A stretch of 64,000 bases of DNA from Streptomyces sp. AcH 505 (GTDB taxonomy: Bacteria; Actinomycetota; Actinomycetes; Streptomycetales; Streptomycetaceae), in assembly GCF_000818175.1 (NCBI RefSeq), contig NZ_JTIY01000003.1, forward strand, positions 29,291 through 93,290, in the 5' to 3' direction. The notes below the pieces were generated by a model, which saw only the letters and a list, made by a program, of their open reading frames with translations, was not told the DNA's origin and made no database searches. Both the position numbers and the translations under genes were made by a program. Numbering within the stretch: the stretch's first letter is position 1; each line of letters opens with the position of its first letter. Below, piece after piece: positions 59,238-64,000 of this stretch.

Positions 59238-59771
59238 TCACTCTCCGTTCCTTCGGGCTTTTACTGCGGACTCTTTGATGAGGGTTTCGACGGCAGAAAA
59301 CTGCTGGTCAGGGAGGTCGTTCCAGGCGAAGAACTGCATGCGGATTCCGGCGTCGGCGAGGACTTCCTGCATGTAGTCGACGGCCTTGTCGCGGGCGTGG
59401 GGGGTGACGTGCCCGGTTTTCTGGAGGAGGTTCTGGGCGCCGCGGACGCAGAGCCGGCCGGTGACGGTGACGTCCAGGGACTGGCACCACCCGTACCGGT
59501 GGAGGACGGCGAGGACTTGCAGGAGGTGTGTGGAGGGGGGTTGGGGGGTGGGGTCCTGCCACATGCCCAGGTCGGCGAGGAGCCCGCGTACGGGGGCGGG
59601 GAGGAACCGGTGCCCCCATGACGGGGTGTCGGGTGCTGCCGCGTAGGCGGGGAGGGTGGCGAGGGCTTCGTCGACCAGCTGCTGAGTGGTCTTCGTACGC
59701 AGGGGCGTACCCGCGACCGGCCCCGCCTGGGGGGCGGGGGCCGGCGCGGAGCGGGTGATCAGGTGCGGCAC
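59238..59771 (-). CDS. Transfer-operon protein (177 aa)
   Basis: GTG 59771 with AGGAAGGAACG upstream. N-terminal Pro-rich stretch, then a helical domain: QQLVDEALATLPAYAAA, PSTHLLQVLAVLHRYGWCQ, GRLCVRGAQNLLQKTGHVTP, RDKAVDYMQEVLADAGIRM. This 'hydrophobic...GWxQ...' pattern occurs in conserved Streptomyces proteins of unknown function. Two nt from its downstream neighbour. Confidence 0.6.
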   Translation of the reverse strand: MPHLITRSAPAPAPQAGPVAGTPLRTKTTQQLVDEALATLPAYAAAPDTPSWGHRFLPAPVRGLLADLGMWQDPTPQPPSTHLLQVLAVLHRYGWCQSLDVTVTGRLCVRGAQNLLQKTGHVTPHARDKAVDYMQEVLADAGIRMQFFAWNDLPDQQFSAVETLIKESAVKARRNGE

Positions 59772-59805
59772 GTGCGTTCCTTCCTGGCGGGGTGGGTGAG
59801 GCGGT

Positions 59806-60807
59806 TTAGAGGTAGCCGCCGTCGGTGGCGGCGCGCTGGCGGTTGATGCGGGACAGGACGGTGCGGACGTAGTTGGCGTCCGCATCAACGCCGTGATGCG
59901 CGAGGCGCTTCACGATCTGCGGCGCCGATGCGGCGGGGTCCGCATCACGCATCGCGCGGACTGCGGCGGCCTTGCTCATGCCGGCGAGGTGGAGCGCTTC
60001 ACTGTCGCCGTGGGGCGCCGCATCACCGGCTGCCGTGGTCCGCGTCAGGGGCGCATCACGGTTCTCATCAGCGGCTTCACTGAGCGCAGCAGTACGGTGC
60101 GCGGCCGCGGTGAGCATGGTCTGCTGCGTCTGCTTGGCGCTGAACGCGGCGGGCGCATCACTGACGAGGCGGGACTGCTGCGCATCGGTGATGCGGGGCG
60201 TATCAGTGTCCGTGTCACCGGTGACGTCGATGGTGCGGCGGCGCATCAGTTCGCGGGTCTTGTCCTGCCGCATCAGTTCGATGTCGAAGTCGACGGACAC
60301 TTCGGCCATGTGGCGTTCGGCGCCCATCTCGCGGCGGCGCATCTCGATGCCGTGCTGGGCTTCCTCGAAGGCCATGCCGCGTTCCATGCGGGCGAGGGCG
60401 TGGTTCTCTTCGTCGGTGAGGGCGGCGGGGTTGCGCATGTCGGCGAGGGCGAGGACCCAGACGGCTTTGGCACCGAAGGGGAGGAAGGGGCCGGCGGCGG
60501 CCATGGCGAGGCTGTTCTTCTCGATGCCGTGCATGGCGAGGAAGCCGGCGACGATGAGGAGGGTGATCCAGCCGAAGGCGGGGACGACCCAGGGTTTTTC
60601 GGTGACGCGGAGGCCGCGGGCTTCGGCGATGATGACGGATCCCCAGATGATGTCGGCGCCGGCGGCGACGGTGGCGCCGATGAGGCCGGTTCCGAGGAGG
60701 TCGACGAGGCTCCAGGTGGTCCAGGCGAGGGAGGCCAGGGAGAGGAGCGCGGCCGGGTAGAGGAGCGGTGAGAGGCGCCGCTGGGGGGTGGTGGGGTTGG
60801 TCTTCAT
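59806..60807 (-). CDS. DUF2637-like membrane protein (SpdB-type, 333 aa)
   Basis: Four hydrophobic segments in the first 150 residues (LLYPAALLSLASLAWTTWSLV, GLIGATVAAGADIIWGSVIIAEA, VVPAFGWITLLIVAGFLAMHG, AAAGPFLPFGAKAVWVLALAD), then a charged cytoplasmic domain and a C-terminal segment ending ADANYVRTVLSRINRQ that reads as an HTH. Families of this type are called SpdB/transfer proteins in Streptomyces plasmids. The gene contains the heptamer cluster at 59844-60275. Position just downstream of the Nudix gene resembles pSAM2-type order. Confidence 0.7.
   Translation of the reverse strand: MKTNPTTPQRRLSPLLYPAALLSLASLAWTTWSLVDLLGTGLIGATVAAGADIIWGSVIIAEARGLRVTEKPWVVPAFGWITLLIVAGFLAMHGIEKNSLAMAAAGPFLPFGAKAVWVLALADMRNPAALTDEENHALARMERGMAFEEAQHGIEMRRREMGAERHMAEVSVDFDIELMRQDKTRELMRRRTIDVTGDTDTDTPRITDAQQSRLVSDAPAAFSAKQTQQTMLTAAAHRTAALSEAADENRDAPLTRTTAAGDAAPHGDSEALHLAGMSKAAAVRAMRDADPAASAPQIVKRLAHHGVDADANYVRTVLSRINRQRAATDGGYL
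59844..60275. repeat. CGCATCA/TGATGCG heptamer cluster, candidate clt
   Basis: Copies start at 59844, 59881, 59894, 59941, 60019, 60052, 60154, 60189, 60242 and 60269: CGCATCA in seven, its complement TGATGCG in three. On the coding strand most lie in GAT GCG (Asp-Ala), using the rare GAT codon. Short clustered repeats are the known form of TraB recognition sites in Streptomyces plasmids. Confidence 0.55.
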
Positions 60808-60855
60808 GGCGGTCGGTTCCTTCCTGGTCGGTGGTGAGCGGGGGCTGGTGGGTGG

Positions 60856-61416
60856 TTAGGCGGCTTGGGTGAGGTGGAGGTTGAGCCAGGTCTCGTAGAC
60901 GCCGGCGACCCAGTGCTCGTCGGGTTTGGTGCCGTGGGCGTCTTCGAAGGAGGCCAGGCCCTGCTCGGTGGTCCAGGCCCAGTGGCCGATGGCGTCCTGT
61001 CGGCGTCGCGCGTCGGCCAGGATCTTGTTGTGGTCGAAGGCCAGGTTGTTGCCGGGGTTGGCGATCGGGTTCCACTGGACGGAAGTGGCGTCGTCTCCGG
61101 CGCGGGCTGTGGTGCCGGCGGGGACGGTGACGGTGTAGGCGACGGTGACGTACCGTCCGCGGGGGTCGCGGTTGGGGTCGTCGTAGACGCCGATGAGGGT
61201 GAGGTCGTCTTCGGTGACGTGGATGCCGGTCTCTTCGAGGAGTTCGCGTACGGCGGCCTGCTTGGCGGTTTCGCCGGGGTCGACGTGGCCGCCGGGGAGG
61301 GCGAGGTGGCCTTTGTAGGGGGGCCAGCCGCGGTTGATGAGGAGGACGTTGCCGTCGGGGGTGGTGGCTACGACGTCGGCGGTGTAGCGGATGGTCTCGA
61401 GGTCTTCGGTTGCCAT
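60856..61416 (-). CDS. Nudix hydrolase (Pif-like)
   Basis: 186 residues from ATG 61416, preceded by AGAAAGGACCACCC. Complete Nudix box GGHVDPGE...VRELLEETGI (about 42-65), with Glu pairs for metal binding. The C-terminal extension has LAFDHNKILADARRRQDAIG and DEHWVAGVYETWLNLHL. In pSAM2 a Nudix protein, Pif, blocks redundant transfer into cells that already carry the plasmid. A Nudix gene in the same type of operon suggests a similar role, but a metabolic nucleotide hydrolase cannot be excluded. Confidence 0.8.
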   Translation of the reverse strand: MATEDLETIRYTADVVATTPDGNVLLINRGWPPYKGHLALPGGHVDPGETAKQAAVRELLEETGIHVTEDDLTLIGVYDDPNRDPRGRYVTVAYTVTVPAGTTARAGDDATSVQWNPIANPGNNLAFDHNKILADARRRQDAIGHWAWTTEQGLASFEDAHGTKPDEHWVAGVYETWLNLHLTQAA

Positions 61417-61486
61417 GGGTGGTCCTTTCTGCGGGTTGGGGGTGGGGGCCGGTCTGTCGGCTCGACCGGCCCCCAGGGGTGGGTGG

Positions 61487-61885
61487 TTAGGGGGTGTCGA
61501 TGTGGGCGATGGCGTCGGCGATGGTCTGGCGGGGTGCGAACTGTTCGGTGAGGTGGGCGTGCTGCTCGCCCAGGTGCTGGATGTCCTTCTGTCGATCAAG
61601 GGGGAGGTTGCGGAGGGTGGGGTTGGTGTCGGGGTTGGTGAGTCGGGTGATGAGGAGGGTGAGGGCGGTGAGGATGTCCGTGCCCTCCGCCCCGGCGAGG
61701 CTGTAGAGGACGGTCTGGGTCTGCGCCTTGGTGAGGCGTTCCATGGCGAGGGACTCAAGACCGTGGCGGATCTGGTCGATGCCGTAGTGCACGCCGTCCA
61801 GGTCGGCGAGGACGCCGGCGAGGTCGTCGTCGACGGCCGGGATTGCGTTGCCGGGTGTGTGGAGGGGGCCCAGGTAGTCGCCCAT
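61487..61885 (-). CDS. Transfer-operon protein (132 aa)
   Basis: Mostly helical: DDDLAGVLADLDGVHYGIDQ, MERLTKAQTQTVLYSLAGAE, HLGEQHAHLTEQF. Start overlaps the stop of the next gene by one nt. Pairs with the following protein in a compact operon. No family recognised. Confidence 0.6.
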   Translation of the reverse strand: MGDYLGPLHTPGNAIPAVDDDLAGVLADLDGVHYGIDQIRHGLESLAMERLTKAQTQTVLYSLAGAEGTDILTALTLLITRLTNPDTNPTLRNLPLDRQKDIQHLGEQHAHLTEQFAPRQTIADAIAHIDTP

Positions 61886-62232
61886 CAGAGTTCCCCGTCC
61901 TGTTCGGCCTGCGGGTCGGCGACCTGCCCGAACATGTCGTCCATGGCCCGGATCGCGTTCATCTGCTGACCAGCCGGCACGTCACGCAGGACCGTGTGGG
62001 TGAGGTCGATCAGGTCCAGGGCGTCGTACAGGTCTTCGATGTCGGCGACCAGGAGGTTGTGCAGGTGCTGGTCGATGAGCCCGGTGGTGAGGTCGCGGAA
62101 GTGGAGGGTGGTGTCGAGGACGTTGGTTCCGACCTGGGAGGGGTCGGCGGTGACCGGGGTGAGGGCGTCCTCGACAGCGGCGGTCAGCTGCGGGTCTGCC
62201 TCAAAGGGCATGTCGGCGGCGTTCATGGTCAC
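61885..62232 (-). CDS. Acidic transfer-operon protein (115 aa)
   Basis: GTG 62232, overlapping the preceding stop; ATG 62226 is an equal alternative. Acidic helical protein (DPQLTAAVEDALTPVTADP, LLVADIEDLYDALDLIDL). Function unknown. Confidence 0.6.
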   Translation of the reverse strand: MTMNAADMPFEADPQLTAAVEDALTPVTADPSQVGTNVLDTTLHFRDLTTGLIDQHLHNLLVADIEDLYDALDLIDLTHTVLRDVPAGQQMNAIRAMDDMFGQVADPQAEQDGEL

Positions 62233-62351
62233 CAGCCCCTGATGTTCAGGGCGCGGCGCCGGGCTGCGGGCTCCGTGGGCAGCGGGCGCGCCGGGGGCTG
62301 CTCGGTGGCCGGCTTGTCCTTCGGGGCCGGCGCCGGGTCGGTGGCGATCAT
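62229..62351 (-). CDS. 40-residue Pro-rich protein
   Basis: ATG 62351 overlaps the upstream stop by 4 nt and its stop overlaps the next start. Sequence MIATDPAPAPKDKPATEQ..., Pro/Ala-rich and ending RRRALNIRGW. The conserved-looking basic C-terminus and both overlaps support translation. Function unknown. Confidence 0.5.
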   Translation of the reverse strand: MIATDPAPAPKDKPATEQPPARPLPTEPAARRRALNIRGW

Positions 62352-62743
62352 GCGGCCACCGCCCGGGTGGAGCGAATGTTGATCGTGGCGAACCGGCCGA
62401 CGCGCGTCACGGTCCCAGTAAGCGTGACTCGTGATCCTGCGTGAAGAACCCTGCTCAAGTTCGGCAGCGTGTTCCGGTCGACGGTGAAGATGGCCGTGCC
62501 GGTGTTGTTCTCGACAACCCCTCGGGCGCCACCGTCGGCGGAGGGCGAGAAGGACTGCACGTACACCGTGGCTTGCACGGTGGCATCGGTCTGCGCGTGT
62601 CGCAGAACCTGGGACTTCTGTCCGGCAGGTCCTGTGATCTGGACCCTGAGTCCGCCGGGGCCTTCCAAGGGCCGGCGCGGCCGGAAGACCGGGCGTGCGG
62701 TGTCGGTGGCCAGCGTGTTGTGCTGGATGGCATGCTGATCCAT
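62348..62743 (-). CDS. OB-fold-like protein (131 aa)
   Basis: ATG 62743 with AACAGGAGGCCGATCCGC upstream. The second half reads as a beta barrel: VQATVYVQSFSPSADGGARG, GTAIFTVDRNTL, GSRVTLTGTVTRVGRFATIN. This alternation fits an OB-fold or related nucleic-acid-binding barrel. It lies near the start of the transfer operon. Assignment is tentative. Confidence 0.5.
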   Translation of the reverse strand: MDQHAIQHNTLATDTARPVFRPRRPLEGPGGLRVQITGPAGQKSQVLRHAQTDATVQATVYVQSFSPSADGGARGVVENNTGTAIFTVDRNTLPNLSRVLHAGSRVTLTGTVTRVGRFATINIRSTRAVAA

Positions 62744-62837
62744 GCGGATCGGCCTCCTGTTACGGCAGGTAGGGCTTTTCTGTTGGAAGGCCTCGGGCAC
62801 TGGCGGTGCAACGCTGGTGTTCCGGGGCCTGACTTCT

Positions 62838-63050
62838 TCAGGCGACAGCGGACTCGCTCAGGAAGCTGTCGACGGCCGACTTCGGAATGCGGAGCCCGCG
62901 GGCTCGCAGCTGTCCGGTGCCGAAGCGGTGCGCGTTGATGCGCTTCTCCCTGACCAGTCGACGAACGGTCTGCGGGTGAAGCTTCAGAATCGCCCCGACC
63001 TGCACGGCGTCCAGCAGATCGTTGGTCTCATCCGCGTTCTGCTTGTCCAC
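62838..63050 (-). CDS. Excisionase-like HTH protein (70 aa)
   Basis: GTG 63050 chosen because AAGGAGAAGCCC lies immediately upstream; ATG 63074 has no such site. HTH_17/excisionase pattern: LLDAVQVGAILKLHPQTVRR and VREKRINAHRFG, ending LRIPKSAVDSFL. In pSAM2-like elements such a small protein acts as Xis or transfer regulator. First gene downstream of the two operator-like boxes. Confidence 0.7.
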   Translation of the reverse strand: MDKQNADETNDLLDAVQVGAILKLHPQTVRRLVREKRINAHRFGTGQLRARGLRIPKSAVDSFLSESAVA

Positions 63051-63087
63051 GGGCTTCTCCTTCCTGGTCGACATCAAGGGTTGCAAC

Positions 63088-63140
63088 TTCCCTAGGGGAG
63101 TCACTTGCTTCATTGAAGACCAGTTCCCTATGGGAGTCAA
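63088..63140 (-). promoter_or_regulatory. Transfer operon promoter with two operator boxes
   Basis: TTCCCTAGGGGAGTCA (63088-63103) and TTCCCTATGGGAGTCA (63124-63139), 36 bp apart, each with a TCCC-TAn-GGGA palindrome. On the minus strand the second box contains TTGACT (63140-63135), with TTCAAT 17 nt downstream (63117-63112). Binding by the GntR repressor is the obvious hypothesis. Confidence 0.6.
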
Positions 63141-63173
63141 GCGCTCCGAGCGAACACGGCCCGAGAAAACAAA

Positions 63174-63197
63174 AAAGCCCCCACCAGCGGGGGCTGA
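63174..63197 (-). terminator. Terminator of the GntR gene
   Basis: On the minus strand AGCCCCCGCTGGTGGGGGCT is followed by TTTTTTG. It lies 20 bp after the GntR stop and before the transfer promoter. Confidence 0.8.
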
Positions 63198-63217
63198 TGG
63201 GGGCTCAGGAGTGCGGG

Positions 63218-63982
63218 TCAGTCCGTGAAGTCGTACTCCATGACGAACCGAGAGGCGTCCAAGGTCATGTCGTTGACCTCCACGATCCGGCCCTCCGCGT
63301 CGGCGGCCGTACGGACGATGTGCATGATGGGCGTGCCGGCGCCCATGCTCAGGCGCTCCGCTCCCTCGGGCTGCGGCATCCTCGCCCGCAGCTCCTCACG
63401 GAACCGCTTGGGCTCGTGCCCAAGGTCGGCAAGGCGGGCATAGATACCCCCGGGGCCGGTGTCGACCTGCATGATGGGCGAACCAGCGACTACGTCCATG
63501 GGCAGGTAGGACACGGCGGACATCACGGGGACGCCTTCGACCATGTAGATGCGGGAGCGTCGGCAGACCTTGAGGCCCGCGGGCAGGTCCATCGTTCGGG
63601 CGATGCCATCAGGCGGGTCGACTTCTTCGGGTTGTTCGTTGGCCGGGATCATGTCGCGGTCGTGTACGTCTACGGACCACATCGACTGGCCGGCGCCCCA
63701 TAGTTCCTTGGATAGGCGCTTGGTGGCGTTCCGGCGGATGGGTTGGAACGACCGGACGAAGAATCCCCTGCCGTGCTGGCTCTCGAGGAGCCCTTGGTCG
63801 CGAAGGGAGACCAGGGCGTTCCTGGCGGTCATCTTGGACACGCCGTACTGCGCGACGAGCTGTGTTTCGCTGGGGGCTTTGTCGCCGGGGGCGAGGGATC
63901 CGTCGTGGATCAGGGCGCGCAGGTCCGCCGCGATCCGCTGGAAGTGCGGTTGCGTTCGGCTCTGTGGCTTCTGGTCCGACAA
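63218..63982 (-). CDS. GntR/HutC-family repressor (KorSA-like)
   Basis: 254 residues. TTG 63982 with GGAG six nt upstream. Winged helix about 13-75: HFQRIAADLRALIHDGSLAP, SETQLVAQYGVSKMTARNAL, GLLESQHGRGFFV. UTRA effector domain about 85-250 with ARTMDLPAGLKVCRRSRIYM, SAVSYLPMDVV and RIVEVNDMTLDASRFVMEYD. In Streptomyces plasmids GntR repressors such as KorSA hold the transfer genes off. Here it is encoded upstream of the transfer operon and separated from it by a terminator and two boxes. Its own promoter lies beyond the window. Confidence 0.85.
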   Translation of the reverse strand: MSDQKPQSRTQPHFQRIAADLRALIHDGSLAPGDKAPSETQLVAQYGVSKMTARNALVSLRDQGLLESQHGRGFFVRSFQPIRRNATKRLSKELWGAGQSMWSVDVHDRDMIPANEQPEEVDPPDGIARTMDLPAGLKVCRRSRIYMVEGVPVMSAVSYLPMDVVAGSPIMQVDTGPGGIYARLADLGHEPKRFREELRARMPQPEGAERLSMGAGTPIMHIVRTAADAEGRIVEVNDMTLDASRFVMEYDFTD

Positions 63983-64000
63983 CGACGTCTCCTTCGGTGA

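Overview
The window is about 67% GC and has the gene style of Streptomyces or a close relative: GTG and TTG starts, TGA stops, GTGA/ATGA start-stop overlaps, a WhiB-type iron-sulfur regulator, DUF6221-like proteins and a mycelial TraB-type transfer ATPase. It holds no ribosomal, tRNA or housekeeping gene. The content fits a phage-plasmid: a complete siphovirus virion and lysis module next to plasmid partition and replication genes and a Streptomyces-type conjugation module. Linear plasmid-prophages of Streptomyces (for example pZL12) are a known precedent for phage genes on a plasmid. Joining a full virion block to a TraB/DUF2637/Nudix/GntR transfer block is the most notable feature here.

Layout, almost all leftward (minus strand). 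(1) 1-4.1 kb: small accessory genes; the first runs off the left edge. A promoter at 2.29-2.32 kb is related to the operator at 17.6 kb. (2) 4.1-10.4 kb: maintenance core. A noncoding region with a terminator is followed by ParA, ParB, a SLOG-type protein, a DciA-like helicase-loader protein and a winged-helix replication-initiator candidate with a hairpin-rich leader. Six copies of the palindrome GGTTCTGGCAGAACC (centre base G or C) are candidate parS sites; three lie inside parB. (3) 10.4-24.3 kb: early/accessory genes, including DUF6221-like proteins, a long WhiB protein, HTH and zinc-knuckle proteins, a Sak4-like RecA-fold ATPase, a WYL-domain mini-operon on the plus strand, a degenerate and a complete tyrosine recombinase, and many small Cys-rich proteins. 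A 38-bp element occurs in inverted orientation at 12.1 and 24.4 kb and brackets most of this region.

(4) 24.5-53.4 kb: the late module, read from 53.4 down to 24.5 kb. The order is small terminase, large terminase (split by a 336-residue class 3 intein with a LAGLIDADG endonuclease), portal, scaffold, decoration protein, HK97-fold capsid protein, connector genes with an embedded DEDDh exonuclease, tail tube protein, tail assembly chaperones joined by a G-GGA-AAA frameshift site, tape measure, distal tail and baseplate proteins, central fibre, papain-like protease, CHAP endolysin, holin-like proteins and two collagen-like proteins. The last collagen-like protein carries an SGNH esterase.

(5) 53.7-64.0 kb: the transfer module: TraB (FtsK-like DNA pump), a 679-residue low-complexity transfer protein, membrane proteins of Spd/DUF2637 type, a Nudix protein reminiscent of the pSAM2 immunity factor Pif, small operon proteins, an excisionase-like HTH protein, and a GntR/UTRA repressor. 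The repressor gene is separated from the operon by a terminator and two TTCCCTAnGGGAGTCA boxes. A cluster of CGCATCA/TGATGCG heptamers inside the DUF2637 gene could be the TraB recognition site (clt).

Together the genes suggest an element kept as a plasmid (ParAB, Rep, DciA), able to spread either by TraB-mediated conjugation or in phage particles. The calls rest on protein motifs read by eye; no database search was run.
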